In this document: piece by piece, positions 25,519-34,458 of the stretch
Layout of the letters: each line of letters starts with the position of its first letter
Numbering within the stretch: the first letter of the stretch is position 1
NCBI RefSeq assembly: GCF_017592475.1
Contig: NZ_JAGFNP010000014.1
Span: forward strand, 62,001-126,000
Reading direction: 5' to 3'
From: Glycomyces niveus
GTDB lineage: Bacteria; Actinomycetota; Actinomycetes; Mycobacteriales; Micromonosporaceae
Length of the DNA: 64,000 bases
The notes under the pieces: generated by a model
Seen by the model: only the letters and a program-made list of their open reading frames with translations
Database searches by the model: none
Told to the model about the DNA's origin: nothing
Program-made: the position numbers and the translations under genes

Positions 25519-26742
25519 TTAGGCGGGGTTGTCGGGGCTCGGCTCGTCTGCGTCGAGTTTGCGGCGGGTTCGGGCGGTCTTGCGGGGGCGGCGCTTGGGC
25601 TTGTCCTCGGTCTCGGTCTGTTCGGTCCCCGTCTCGGGTTCGGCGGTGAGGGTCGCGCCGGGTTCGACGGGCTTGAGCTCCTGGACCCAGTCGAGTTCGG
25701 GGTCGGGGCCTTTGCCGGGGAGGTCCTTCGTGTCGCCCTTGCGGGTGTCGTCGTAGGCGGAGGCGGGTTCGGGGACGGTCCAGCCGGGGGCGGTCTCGAC
25801 AAGCCCGGTCGGGGCCTCGAGGGGCTCCGTGACCTGGGGCGCGCTGGCTTGGGGGGCGTCGTCGAGCTGGCCGCCGGACTTCGGGAGGGCGCAGACGATG
25901 AGGGAGCCGAGGAGGCCGGCGATCGCGGCGTACGGGCCGACGAGGATCACCGACATCGAGTCGGCGCTGTCGACCGGGGACGGCCCGGCGTAGAAGTGGG
26001 CCACGGTGACGATGAGCGGCCCGGCGATGCCGGAGGCCGCCGCGATCCGGTAGCCGGAGCTGGAGATCGGGCCGCGGCGCGCCAGGATCGCGACGACCAC
26101 GCCGATGAGCGCGGAGCCGGTGACGAACGGGACCGAGATCGCGAAGCCGCGCATGCCGAGGAACGTGTCCGGGCCGACCCACGAGCCCCATACCGCGAGC
26201 TCGGCGACCGGGGAGACGGGCTCGCCGACCTCCACGAACACGGCGAGGACCGCGAGCAGCCACACCAGGGCCACCGAGGCGCCCACGTTGACCGCGACCG
26301 AGCGGGAGCTGAGGCCGATGAGCGCGAGCGCGAAGCCGACCGCCGCGCCGAGGCCGGCCGCGATGAGGGGCTCGGTGGGGAAGCTCGTGAAGGCCGCGCC
26401 GCGCTCGGCCGAGAGGGAGACGAGCGGGCCGACCGCGAAGGCGCCGACGGCGCTCGCGAGGACGGCGGTGACGCGGATGGCGGGGCCGAGGCGGGCGGCG
26501 GCGCGGGAGCCGATCGCGCCCGAGGCGAGGCCGCCGACGACGCCGGAGGCGGCCGAGAACCAGGCGACCCAGGCGAGGTTCGCGTTCGAGCGGTAGTCGA
26601 GCACCGGTTCGGCGGCGCCGGGGGCGGCGTCCGCCCAGGAGAGGAGTCCGAAGCCGTAGGCCAGCCCGAGCTGCGCGAGCGCGGCGAGCGCCGCGACCGC
26701 GAACCCGGCGCCGACGGTCTTCGCGGCGTATCTAGGTGACAT
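25519..26742 (-). CDS. Actinobacterial multi-pass membrane protein with charged cytoplasmic tail
   Basis: A 407-aa product with about eight hydrophobic helices over the first 285 residues. A tail of about 120 residues follows, Pro/Glu-rich then strongly basic (KPKRRPRKTARTRRK) and finally acidic. No transporter or enzyme motif was recognised. The ATG at 26742 is the best start; a TTG nine codons earlier is possible. It is divergent from glyA with a shared 195-bp control region. The tail could bind nucleic acid or membrane phosphates, which is speculation from composition. Confidence 0.75.
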   Translation of the reverse strand: MSPRYAAKTVGAGFAVAALAALAQLGLAYGFGLLSWADAAPGAAEPVLDYRSNANLAWVAWFSAASGVVGGLASGAIGSRAAARLGPAIRVTAVLASAVGAFAVGPLVSLSAERGAAFTSFPTEPLIAAGLGAAVGFALALIGLSSRSVAVNVGASVALVWLLAVLAVFVEVGEPVSPVAELAVWGSWVGPDTFLGMRGFAISVPFVTGSALIGVVVAILARRGPISSSGYRIAAASGIAGPLIVTVAHFYAGPSPVDSADSMSVILVGPYAAIAGLLGSLIVCALPKSGGQLDDAPQASAPQVTEPLEAPTGLVETAPGWTVPEPASAYDDTRKGDTKDLPGKGPDPELDWVQELKPVEPGATLTAEPETGTEQTETEDKPKRRPRKTARTRRKLDADEPSPDNPA

Positions 26743-26937
26743 ACGTCGCACCGTACTGCGTGTACGCAATGGAGTCTCGCACGGGCGATCGCGTGAGGCG
26801 AGGAAGCGGGCGGGGAGTCCGTCTCACAGGTGAGGAAATGCGGGGTGCCCAGCTCAGAGAGCCCGGCTATGCTCGGGGCATCAAGGCCACCTGCCCGGTC
26901 GCCGTGCGAGATCATGCCGATCAGCGAGGAGCATTGC

Positions 26938-28212
26938 ATGTCCGACGCCTACGAGGCCCTCACCGCGTCGCTCGCGGCCGTCGACCCCGAGATCGAGAAG
27001 GCCATCGAAGCCGAAGGGCGCCGCGAGTCGGAGAAGATCCGCCTCATCGCGTCCGAGAACTACGTCTCCCAGGCGGTCATGGAGGCGACCGGGTCGATCC
27101 TGACCAACAAGTACTCCGAGGGGTACGCCGGGAAGCGCTACTACGAGGGCCAGCAGTTCATCGACGTCGTCGAGCAGCTGGCGATCGACCGGGCGAAGTC
27201 CCTCTTCGGGGCCGACCACGCCAACGTCCAGCCGTACTCCGGCTCCCCCGCCAACCTGGCCGTCTACATGGCGTTCCTCAACCCGGGCGACAAGGTCCTC
27301 GGTATGGGGCTGCCCGCCGGCGGGCACCTGACCCACGGCGCGAAGGTCTCGGCCACGGGCAAGTGGTTCGACGCCGTCCACTACGGGGTCCGCCGCGAGA
27401 CCGGCCGCATCGACCTCGACGAGGTCGCCGAGATCGCGCGCCGCGAGCGCCCGAAGATGATCATCTGCGGCGGCACCGCGATCCCCCGCACCGTCGACTT
27501 CGCGGGCTTCAAGGCCATCGCGGACGAGGTCGGCGCAGTGCTCATGGCCGACATCGCCCACATCGCCGGCCTCGTCGCGGGCGGGGCGCACCCGACCCCG
27601 GTCGGACTCGCGGACGTCGTCACCACGACCACGCACAAGACCCTGCGCGGCCCGCGCGGCGCGATGATCCTCACCAACGAGGAGCACGCGAAGGCCATCG
27701 ACAAGGCGGTCTTCCCGGGCCTCCAGGGCGGCCCGCACAACCACACCACCGCGGCCATCGCCGTGGCGCTGCGGGAGGCCGCGAAGGACTCCTTCAAGGA
27801 CTACGCGGCGCAGATCGTGAAGAACGCGAAGGCGCTCGCGACGGGCCTGTCCGCGCGCGGCTTCGACCTGGTCTCGGGCGGCACCGACAACCACCTGATC
27901 CTGGTCGACCTCACCAGCAAGGACATCCCCGGCAAGCCGGCGGCGAAGGCCCTGGACGCGGCGGGCATCGAGCTGAACTTCAACTCGGTCCCGTTCGACC
28001 AGCGCAAGCCGTTCGACCCGTCGGGCCTGCGCATCGGCACCGCCTCGGTGACGACCCGCGGCATGACCGAGGGCGACATGGACCTCATCGCGGGCTGGAT
28101 CGACCGGGCCGTGTCCGCCGCGAAGGACGGCAAGGACAACGAGCTCGACGTGATCGCGGGCGAGATCCGCGAGCACACGAAGGCGTTCCCCATTCCGGGC
28201 TGGAAGGCCTAG
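26938..28212 (+). CDS. glyA: Serine hydroxymethyltransferase
   Basis: The 424-aa PLP enzyme interconverts serine plus tetrahydrofolate with glycine plus methylene-tetrahydrofolate. Landmarks are IRLIASENYVS, NKYSEGYAGKRYYEG, the PLP lysine in TTTTHKTLRGPRGAMI, FPGLQGGPHNHTTA, GGTDNHLILVDL, and RIGTASVTTRGM. Length is normal. The ATG at 26938 follows GAGGAGCATTGC. It has its own promoter region and a strong terminator. Confidence 0.97.
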   Translation: MSDAYEALTASLAAVDPEIEKAIEAEGRRESEKIRLIASENYVSQAVMEATGSILTNKYSEGYAGKRYYEGQQFIDVVEQLAIDRAKSLFGADHANVQPYSGSPANLAVYMAFLNPGDKVLGMGLPAGGHLTHGAKVSATGKWFDAVHYGVRRETGRIDLDEVAEIARRERPKMIICGGTAIPRTVDFAGFKAIADEVGAVLMADIAHIAGLVAGGAHPTPVGLADVVTTTTHKTLRGPRGAMILTNEEHAKAIDKAVFPGLQGGPHNHTTAAIAVALREAAKDSFKDYAAQIVKNAKALATGLSARGFDLVSGGTDNHLILVDLTSKDIPGKPAAKALDAAGIELNFNSVPFDQRKPFDPSGLRIGTASVTTRGMTEGDMDLIAGWIDRAVSAAKDGKDNELDVIAGEIREHTKAFPIPGWKA

Positions 28213-28247
28213 CCTTCCGAGCGATTCCATTCGCGACACTTACGTCG

Positions 28248-28280
28248 CAGGGCCCCCGACCGCAACGGTCGGGGGCCCTG
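28248..28280 (+). terminator. Terminator of glyA
   Basis: A perfect 14-bp stem (28248-28261 with 28267-28280) with a 5-nt loop lies 36 nt after the glyA stop. Confidence 0.85.
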
Positions 28281-28430
28281 TTCGCTGTGGACTCGGTTAC
28301 TCCCCGCAAGAATTCACGGATCCGCCTGCAACACCCGGGGACCCGATGGGCGTCTACCTCATACCCACATCCCCTGGCCGGGATCGCCCCTGACCACGGC
28401 GCCGCGGCCGATCCACAAAGGAACCCGTAC

Positions 28431-29999
28431 ATGTCATCGCCACACCTCAGGACCGCCGGCCGGCGCGCGCTCGTCGGCCTGGGCGCCGCCGCCCTCGGCG
28501 CCGGCGCGTTCGCGGCCCCCGCAGCCGCCCAGACCCCCGAAGTCGAAGAGACCTTCGTCGAGGACTACTCGCCGATCACCGTCGGCGACGACCTCAAGCT
28601 CGCCGTCGCCCAGATCATCTTCGCCGAGGCGTTCCCGCTCGGGCACGAGCTCACCGCGACGATCACCTTCGACGCCCCCGAGGGCACCTTCACCCTCGAC
28701 AACGACGACGACGCCGACTGCGCGGTGCTCTCGGACACCGTCGTCGAATGCCAGGCCGACGCGGCCGAGAGCGTCGCCTTCGACTACCTGTACGCGCCCG
28801 TCCTCGAAGCCGAGCCGCGCGACTACGACTACACCGTCGAGTTCAAGGTCGACGGCACCACGGTCACCACGGTCGACGACGTGATCGAGGTCCGCGCGCA
28901 CGCGTCCGACCCGTTCCTCTACCGCGGCGCCGAGATCGAGTCCGAAGCCGGGGGCACGAGCGACACCGCGCCCGAATACTTCCAGACCGACGCGCTGGCG
29001 GGTGACACCGTGGCCCTGGCCTACGGCGTCGCCGCGCCCGGCTACGTGCTCTCGGGCACGGCCGAAGTGACCGCGCCGTACGAGAACTGCATCGACGAGT
29101 ACAAGGGCGGCCCCGGCATCACCTGCGTCGTGACGGACTTCGAGGACGTGCCGGGCGGGACGTTCGCGCCCGACGCCCCGATCTTCTTCACGGTCGCCGA
29201 GAACACGCCCGGGCCGCTGACGCTGTGCGGCTGCGACTACGACGTGCGCGCACTCGACGCCGCGTCCCTCGAGGAGGAGTTCGGCGACGTCGACACCGAG
29301 AACGGCGAGCAGCTCGGCCTCGCGGTCATCTCCGAGAGCGAAGACCCGGCCGACTTCGCCCCGAACGGCTACGTCGACCTGACCACCACCCCGAACCCGT
29401 TCGACCTGTCGGTCGCCGCGACGAACGCCAAGGGCGCCAAGGGCGACCAGAAGACCCTCACGGTCCCGGTGAAGAACCTCGGCCCGGCCGACGCGATCAA
29501 CGTCTTCGACGGCCCCGGCTCGTACGGCCTCATCGGCGATCTGCCGAAGGGCCTCGAGCTCGTCAAGATCGACAGCGACGGCGACGAGGTCTTCTGCTTC
29601 GAGCCCGACGACCCGATGATCGAGCACTCCTTCCCGCAGGTCGACCCGGCCAAGACCGACTTCGTCTGCATCTTCTCCGGCCTCGGCGAAGGCGAGTCGT
29701 TCGACTTCAAGTTCACCGTGAAGATCACCGATGCGACCGCGAACGCGAAGGGCACGCTCGAGGTGGCCGCGATCGACAACGACGGCTATCCGGGCATCGC
29801 CGACGCCGACACCAAGAACAACAAGGCGGACATCACCGTCAACGGCAGCGGTAACGGGAGCGGCTCCACCACGCCGAAGCTGCCGAAGACCGGCGTCTCG
29901 CTCGGCATGATCATCGGCGCCGCGGCGCTGGTGCTCGTGGCCGGCGTGGTCATGTTCGCCCTCACCTCGCGCCGCCGCAAGGCGGGCGCTGAGGGCTAG
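28431..29999 (+). CDS. LPXTG-anchored surface protein (copy 1)
   Basis: The 522-aa secreted protein has a signal peptide (ALVGLGAAALGAGAFAAPAAAQ, cleavage near residue 34) and an acidic ectodomain of beta-rich modules with a few cysteine pairs. A DUF11-like segment lies near the C-terminus (DLSVAATNAKGAKGDQKTLT through DADTKNNKADITVN). The sorting signal follows: a Gly/Ser spacer, LPKTG, a hydrophobic helix and RRRK. Sortase should link it to the wall through the threonine. No sortase gene is in the window. It starts at ATG 28431 after AAAGGAACC and is followed by a terminator and a paralogue. Ligand or role is unknown. Confidence 0.88.
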   Translation: MSSPHLRTAGRRALVGLGAAALGAGAFAAPAAAQTPEVEETFVEDYSPITVGDDLKLAVAQIIFAEAFPLGHELTATITFDAPEGTFTLDNDDDADCAVLSDTVVECQADAAESVAFDYLYAPVLEAEPRDYDYTVEFKVDGTTVTTVDDVIEVRAHASDPFLYRGAEIESEAGGTSDTAPEYFQTDALAGDTVALAYGVAAPGYVLSGTAEVTAPYENCIDEYKGGPGITCVVTDFEDVPGGTFAPDAPIFFTVAENTPGPLTLCGCDYDVRALDAASLEEEFGDVDTENGEQLGLAVISESEDPADFAPNGYVDLTTTPNPFDLSVAATNAKGAKGDQKTLTVPVKNLGPADAINVFDGPGSYGLIGDLPKGLELVKIDSDGDEVFCFEPDDPMIEHSFPQVDPAKTDFVCIFSGLGEGESFDFKFTVKITDATANAKGTLEVAAIDNDGYPGIADADTKNNKADITVNGSGNGSGSTTPKLPKTGVSLGMIIGAAALVLVAGVVMFALTSRRRKAGAEG

Positions 30000-30012
30000 G
30001 ACCCGACGATCG

Positions 30013-30048
30013 CGAAGGGGCGTCCGGCTTCGGCCGGGCGCCCCTTCG
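30013..30048 (+). terminator. Terminator of LPXTG protein copy 1
   Basis: Arms 30013-30022 and 30039-30048 pair over 10 bp, and the loop itself can fold (CCGGC-TTCG-type). It starts 14 nt after the stop. Confidence 0.8.
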
Positions 30049-30177
30049 CCGTGCGCCCGGTAACGGGCAGGTGAACAAAGGCGCAACCGGGTGCGGTGCT
30101 GCCGCGTTGGACAAGTAAGAGACGTCACCCGAGCGGGCTTGACCGACTCCGCCCGGCACAACCGCAAAGGAACCCCT

Positions 30178-31716
30178 ATGGCACTCCTCAGACTCCGGCG
30201 CGCAGGGACGCGCACGGCGGCCGTCTTCGGCGCGGCCGCACTCGGCGTCGCGGCGTTCGCGGCCCCGGCGGCCGCCGCACCCGAACCTATCGAGACGTTC
30301 CTCGGCTTCGAAGGCCCGTTCTACGCCGAGGGCGATCCGGACCCCGAGGGGTTCGAGATCTACTTCGGCGACGACTTCACGCCCGGCGCGCACACCGTCA
30401 CCATGACGCTCGCAATCGACATCGCCGACGACGCGTTCCTGTTCTCCGGCGGCGACATCGGCGACCGCTGCGAGGCGAACGCGGCCCAGACCGAGGTCGT
30501 CTGCACCGAGGAGGCGTCCGACTCCGGCATCCGGTTCGAGTTCGACGTCCAGGTGCCCGACGCGGCGCACGTCGGCACTTATCCGTACACAGTGGATGTC
30601 AGGGTGGACGGCGAAGTGGTCCACAGCGAGGCGAAGGACCTCACGATCGCGCCGCCGGACGACAGCACCACGCCCTACCCCTACCTGCACGGCGACGTCG
30701 AGTTCACCGGCGTCGGGCAGAGTTCGAGCGTCGGGGTGCGGCCCGAGTTCTACCAGGACGAGCCGCTGGCGCCCGACGCCGCGGCGGTCATCGTCGAGTT
30801 CTCGGGCAGCGACTGGGGAAGCGGCGTCTATGTCGGCGCCGCCGAATACGCCAACTGCCTCGGCGACAACTGGCATGCCACCTGCATCATCACGGAATTC
30901 TCGGACTCCCCGGGCACCGCCTTCACACTGAACCTGCCCGTCCCTTACACCGTCTCCGAAACGGCCCCCGGACCGTTCGAGATCTGCTCGTGCACCTACT
31001 CGGTGTCCACGGCGACCGCCGCTGAGCTGGAGGCCAACTACGGCGGCGCCGACTTCGAGCAGGAACTCAAGCTGCAGGTCGTCGACGAGCCCGGATCGGA
31101 GTTCGGCCACAACTCGTACGGGCTGATCCGGATCACGACGACCGAGAACCCGATCGACCTGTCGATCGACCCGATCAACATCAAGGGCGCCAAGGGCACC
31201 CAGGCGACGATCGAGGTCGAGTACGCCAACGAACGTGCGGCGGACGCGCTCTCGCACCCCGACGGGCCGGGCGCGTTCGTGGTCCTCGGGAACCTGCCTA
31301 CCGGTGTGACGATGGCGCCGAAGGACGAGATCAACTGCATCGAGGAGGTGCATTGGGACCGCTTCGTCCCGGCGATCGACCAGGCGACGATCGACGACCT
31401 CGACTTCGCCTGCTACTTCACCAGACTCGGGGCCGGTGAGACGCAGACGATCGAGCTGGAGGTCGAGATCACCTCCGACAAGCCCGCGTCCGACGGGATG
31501 CTCGCCGTGGTCGTGCAGGACGGGTTCGTCCCCGACGCGAATCTGAAGAACAACACCGCGAAGTTCAACCTCAACACGGCCGACGGCTCCGGGCAGCTGC
31601 CGAAGACCGGCGTCTCGCTCGGCATGATCATCGGCGCCGCGGCACTCGTGCTCGTCGTCGGCGTCGTGCTGTTCGCCCTCTCCTCGCGCCGCCGCAAGGC
31701 GGGCACTGAGGAGTAG
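30178..31716 (+). CDS. LPXTG-anchored surface protein (copy 2)
   Basis: A 512-aa paralogue of the preceding gene with the same layout: signal peptide ending around PAAAAP, acidic beta-rich ectodomain, a domain starting DLSIDPINIKGAKGTQATIE, and LPKTG with membrane helix and RRRK tail. The ectodomains differ strongly, while the last 45 codons are almost the same at DNA level, so the anchor has been duplicated or homogenised. The ribosome site CAAAGGAACCCC is also shared. The cell-wall location is secure from the motifs; function is unknown. Confidence 0.88.
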   Translation: MALLRLRRAGTRTAAVFGAAALGVAAFAAPAAAAPEPIETFLGFEGPFYAEGDPDPEGFEIYFGDDFTPGAHTVTMTLAIDIADDAFLFSGGDIGDRCEANAAQTEVVCTEEASDSGIRFEFDVQVPDAAHVGTYPYTVDVRVDGEVVHSEAKDLTIAPPDDSTTPYPYLHGDVEFTGVGQSSSVGVRPEFYQDEPLAPDAAAVIVEFSGSDWGSGVYVGAAEYANCLGDNWHATCIITEFSDSPGTAFTLNLPVPYTVSETAPGPFEICSCTYSVSTATAAELEANYGGADFEQELKLQVVDEPGSEFGHNSYGLIRITTTENPIDLSIDPINIKGAKGTQATIEVEYANERAADALSHPDGPGAFVVLGNLPTGVTMAPKDEINCIEEVHWDRFVPAIDQATIDDLDFACYFTRLGAGETQTIELEVEITSDKPASDGMLAVVVQDGFVPDANLKNNTAKFNLNTADGSGQLPKTGVSLGMIIGAAALVLVVGVVLFALSSRRRKAGTEE

Positions 31717-31749
31717 GCGCCAGCGCCTGGAACGCGAGGGAACCAGCAG

Positions 31750-31776
31750 AGGCCCCGGTCGACACGGCCGGGGCCT
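31750..31776 (+). terminator. Terminator of LPXTG protein copy 2
   Basis: Nine paired bases (31750-31758 with 31768-31776) lie 34 nt after the stop. The ~220 bp that follow contain no recognisable gene on the plus strand. Confidence 0.7.
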
Positions 31777-31856
31777 TCTCGTGTGCGGAGGCGCGGCCGC
31801 GTGCAGGCTCGCTGCGGCGGTGGCGGTGGCGGCGCGACGGGAACCGGGCCGGGACG

Positions 31857-31896
31857 CCGGAGGCGGGCCCCGCCTTTCGGCCGGGCCCGCCTCCGG
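31857..31896 (-). terminator. 14-bp hairpin downstream of the small leftward gene
   Basis: Perfect arms 31857-31870 and 31883-31896 lie 110 nt past the stop of the 72-aa gene. No U-tract is present, so assignment as a terminator is tentative. Confidence 0.5.
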
Positions 31897-32005
31897 GAGA
31901 GCGAAACGCGCCCGGCTCTTGGGAGAAAGCCGCAGCGCGTCGCGTTCTAGTGATTTGAGTTGTGCAGTCTTCGGTCGGCGCCTTGTGGGCGGCGAGCCTC
32001 AGGCC

Positions 32006-32224
32006 TTAGCGGGCCAGGCCGGCGAGGGCGCGGCCCTCGACGCGGTCGGCCGCGCGGCGCAGGACGCCGGCGGTCGAGAGGCGGACCTTCTCCGGGCGGG
32101 TGACGCCGAAAGCGTAAGGCTTGTCGGCACGCCCGTCGTCAACGACCGGGGCGTTCGGCAGAGCCGAGTTGGCAACGGTGTTGGCGGCGTCGACTGCGAG
32201 GAATGCTCCTACGAACTCGTACAT
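32006..32224 (-). CDS. Small protein, 72 aa, unknown
   Basis: A short frame with an excellent ribosome site (GGGAAGGAA six bases before ATG), which is the main reason to accept it. The peptide starts MYEFVGAFLAVDAANTVANSALPN, weakly hydrophobic, and ends with a basic amphipathic helix (RLSTAGVLRRAADRVEGRALAGLAR). It has no cysteines and no clear signal peptide. I do not recognise a family. It is isolated, with about 320 bp of promoter-sized DNA before it and a hairpin after. Confidence 0.55.
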   Translation of the reverse strand: MYEFVGAFLAVDAANTVANSALPNAPVVDDGRADKPYAFGVTRPEKVRLSTAGVLRRAADRVEGRALAGLAR

Positions 32225-32535
32225 GATGATTCCTTCCCGGCAGGGTGAGCCGGATAGTGATCTTTCTTGGGGAACCGCTCGTCGATGACGCCATTGTCGA
32301 CGGCGGGAATCCGGTGCGATCGCGGTGGACCGCCTCCGGGCCGGGGCTTGAGAGCGGTTGCGGGTTCACCGTCCCGCTCCTGCTTCCCTCGGCTTCGTAT
32401 TCAATGCTAAGACGTGCTTGCTCGGTAAATCCAGGGATTTCGCGTGGGTCACAGGTGTCCCGCAACACTGTCCACAAAGAGCTTAGTTACCGTTCGGTTA
32501 TCGAATTTCAGAGGCGGATTCGGGAAGCGTGACGG
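32225..32535. other. Intergenic region between divergent genes, about 310 bp
   Basis: This must hold the promoter of the leftward 72-aa gene and of the rightward P1 peptidase. It is A+T-richer near 32395-32510 (for example TCGTATTCAATGCTAAG). No gene or conserved RNA structure was seen. Confidence 0.4.
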
Positions 32536-32541
32536 TACTCT
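32536..32541 (+). promoter_or_regulatory. -10 element of P1 peptidase gene, leaderless arrangement
   Basis: TACTCT ends 6 nt before the ATG at 32548 and no ribosome site intervenes. Confidence 0.45.
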
Positions 32542-32547
32542 GTCCGG

Positions 32548-33372
32548 ATGCGGGACTTGGGAGTTCGCGTCGGGCATTGGACCGGCGAGCACACCGGCTG
32601 CACGGTGCTGCTGTTCGAGAAGGCCACGACCGCTTCGGGCGAGGTGCGGGGCGGGGCCCCGGCCAGCCGCGAGATCGAACTGCTCGACCCGATTCGCGCG
32701 AACACCGGGATCGACGCGGTGCTGCTCACCGGTGGCTCGGCGTTCGGCCTGGCAGCGGCGGACGGGGTGATGCAATGGCTCGCCGAGCATGGCCGCGGCG
32801 TGATCACACCGGGCGGGACGGTGCCGATCGTGCCGACGCTCGGACTCTTCGACCTCGACGGTTCCGGCATGGTCCCCGGTGCGGCCCAAGGCTATGAGGC
32901 ATGCGATGCGGCGATGGCGCCCTTCGAGCCGGCACTGGACGGCCCGATCGGCGCGGGTCGGGGCGCGACCGTCGGGCAGTGGCGGGGCGTGACACTGCCT
33001 TCGGGGCTGCGTACGGCGACCGTCTGGGCCGGGAGCGTCGCGGTGAGCGCCCTCGCGGCGGTGAACGCCTTCGGCGAGCCCGGCCCGCTCGACCGGGGCC
33101 TGCTGCGGCCCGAAGGGTTCGCGACGGGCACGTTCGGGCGCAACACCACGATCGGGGTCGTCGTGACGAACGCGCGGCTCGACAAGGTCGAATGCGCCCT
33201 CGTCGCGCAAGGCGCCCACGACGGGCTCGCGAAGGCGATCAGCCCCGTGCACACGCGGATGGACGGCGACGCCTTCGTGGCCGCGTCCACGGGCAGCCTC
33301 GAAGCCTCCGTCGACGTCGTGCGGGCGCTCGCCGTGGAAGCCGTGGCGGAAGCGATCAGCGAGGCGATCTGA
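32548..33372 (+). CDS. P1 family peptidase (DmpA/NylC-like N-terminal nucleophile hydrolase)
   Basis: The 274-aa precursor is expected to cleave itself between Asn199 and Thr200 in FGRNTTIGVVVTNA, freeing the catalytic threonine, as in NylC and L-aminopeptidase/D-esterase DmpA. Other family parts are VGHWTGEHTGCTV at the N-terminus, GGAPASREIELL, VLLTGGSAFGLAAADGVM, and the glycine-rich PIGAGRGATVG. It is cytoplasmic, with no signal peptide. The substrate, small peptides or amides, is unknown. It is a single gene with a probable leaderless start. Confidence 0.9.
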   Translation: MRDLGVRVGHWTGEHTGCTVLLFEKATTASGEVRGGAPASREIELLDPIRANTGIDAVLLTGGSAFGLAAADGVMQWLAEHGRGVITPGGTVPIVPTLGLFDLDGSGMVPGAAQGYEACDAAMAPFEPALDGPIGAGRGATVGQWRGVTLPSGLRTATVWAGSVAVSALAAVNAFGEPGPLDRGLLRPEGFATGTFGRNTTIGVVVTNARLDKVECALVAQGAHDGLAKAISPVHTRMDGDAFVAASTGSLEASVDVVRALAVEAVAEAISEAI

Positions 33373-33533
33373 GGGTCCGAACGGAGGCGACCTGACGGGC
33401 CGAACGCGAGCGGCGTGTCCGGGAGCGTCACGGAGGGTCGTCGCAAATCGGGCGTTCGCAGGCGCCCCCGGTTTCGAAGGTACGTGTCGGGTCCGACAGT
33501 GTTCGCGCCGGGCGTGTCGGGGCTCGGATCGCT

Positions 33534-33539
33534 TAAGCT
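33534..33539 (+). promoter_or_regulatory. -10 element of GH114 gene, leaderless arrangement
   Basis: TAAGCT ends 7 nt before the ATG at 33547 with no Shine-Dalgarno sequence between. Confidence 0.45.
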
Positions 33540-33546
33540 GCAGCAC

Positions 33547-34458
33547 ATGAGACGTTTTCGTGCCGCTGCGCTCGTGCTGCCGCTGCTGCTCGCCGGGTGC
33601 GCGCAGGACTCCGACCCCGAAGGGCCGGAAAGCAGCGCCGCCGAGCAGGAGACCGGTGCGGAACAGCCCGCGAGCTGGATCTACCAGCTGTCCGGGTACG
33701 AAGACGACTCGCTCGACGCGCTCGTGGCCGCGCCCCATGAGGCCGCCGTCATCGACCTCGCGCGCGACGGCGGCGAGGACTACTTCAGCGCCGACGAGAT
33801 CACCGCCCTCAAGGACTCAGGCAAGACCGTCTACGCCTACTTCACCATGGGCTCCATCGAGACCTACCGTCCCGAATACCCGGTCGTCGCCGAGACCGAC
33901 ATGGTCCTCAACCAGTGGGGCGACTGGCCCGACGAGTACTTCGTCAAGTACTGGGACCAGCACTGGTGGGACCTCGTCATGCAGCCCCGCCTCGACCAGG
34001 CCGCCGCGGCCGGATTCGACGGCGTGTACCTCGACGTGCCGAACGCCTACGAGGAGATCGACCTCGCGCTCGTCCCCGGCGAGACCCGGGAGTCCTTGGC
34101 GCAGAAGATGGTCGACCTCGTCATCGCCGCCGCCGACCACGGCGGGGACGAGCTGCGGATCCTCGTCCAGAACTCCCCCGAGCTGCGCGAGTACCCCGGC
34201 TACATCGACGCCATCGACGGGATCGGCATCGAAGAGCTGTTCTTCCTCAACGAGGACGAGCCCTGCACCGAGGACTGGTGCGGCGAGAACCTCGACAACA
34301 CCCGCGCGATCCGCGACGCCGGGAAGACCATCCTCGCCGTCGACTACGCCTCCGAACCCGAGCACGTCGCCGAAGCCTGCGAGCAGTACGCGACCGAAGG
34401 GTTCGCCGGAGCCGTCGCCGGCGTCGACCTCGACGCGGTCTACGCGCCGTGCCCCTGA
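33547..34458 (+). CDS. GH114-like glycosidase lipoprotein (endo-alpha-1,4-polygalactosaminidase family)
   Basis: The 303-aa lipoprotein has the signal MRRFRAAALVLPLLLAGC with lipobox LLAGC and lipidated Cys18. The mature part is a TIM barrel of the GH114/TM1410 type: WIYQLSGYE, VIDLARDGG, YAYFTMGSIETYRP, ARLDQAAAAGFDGVYLDVPNAYE with a probable catalytic Asp, LVQNSPEL, GIGIEELFFLNED, and ILAVDYASEPEH. Family members act on galactosaminogalactan-like polymers; local exopolysaccharide turnover is a plausible role. Its last 19 bases overlap the facing GGDEF gene. Confidence 0.88.
   Translation: MRRFRAAALVLPLLLAGCAQDSDPEGPESSAAEQETGAEQPASWIYQLSGYEDDSLDALVAAPHEAAVIDLARDGGEDYFSADEITALKDSGKTVYAYFTMGSIETYRPEYPVVAETDMVLNQWGDWPDEYFVKYWDQHWWDLVMQPRLDQAAAAGFDGVYLDVPNAYEEIDLALVPGETRESLAQKMVDLVIAAADHGGDELRILVQNSPELREYPGYIDAIDGIGIEELFFLNEDEPCTEDWCGENLDNTRAIRDAGKTILAVDYASEPEHVAEACEQYATEGFAGAVAGVDLDAVYAPCP

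Noticed and set aside
26760..26937. glyA leader considered as a riboswitch
   Set aside because: A GGCAT/ATGCC pairing is possible around 26878-26918, but I could not match it to any glycine, THF or SAM riboswitch core. Covariance models would be needed.
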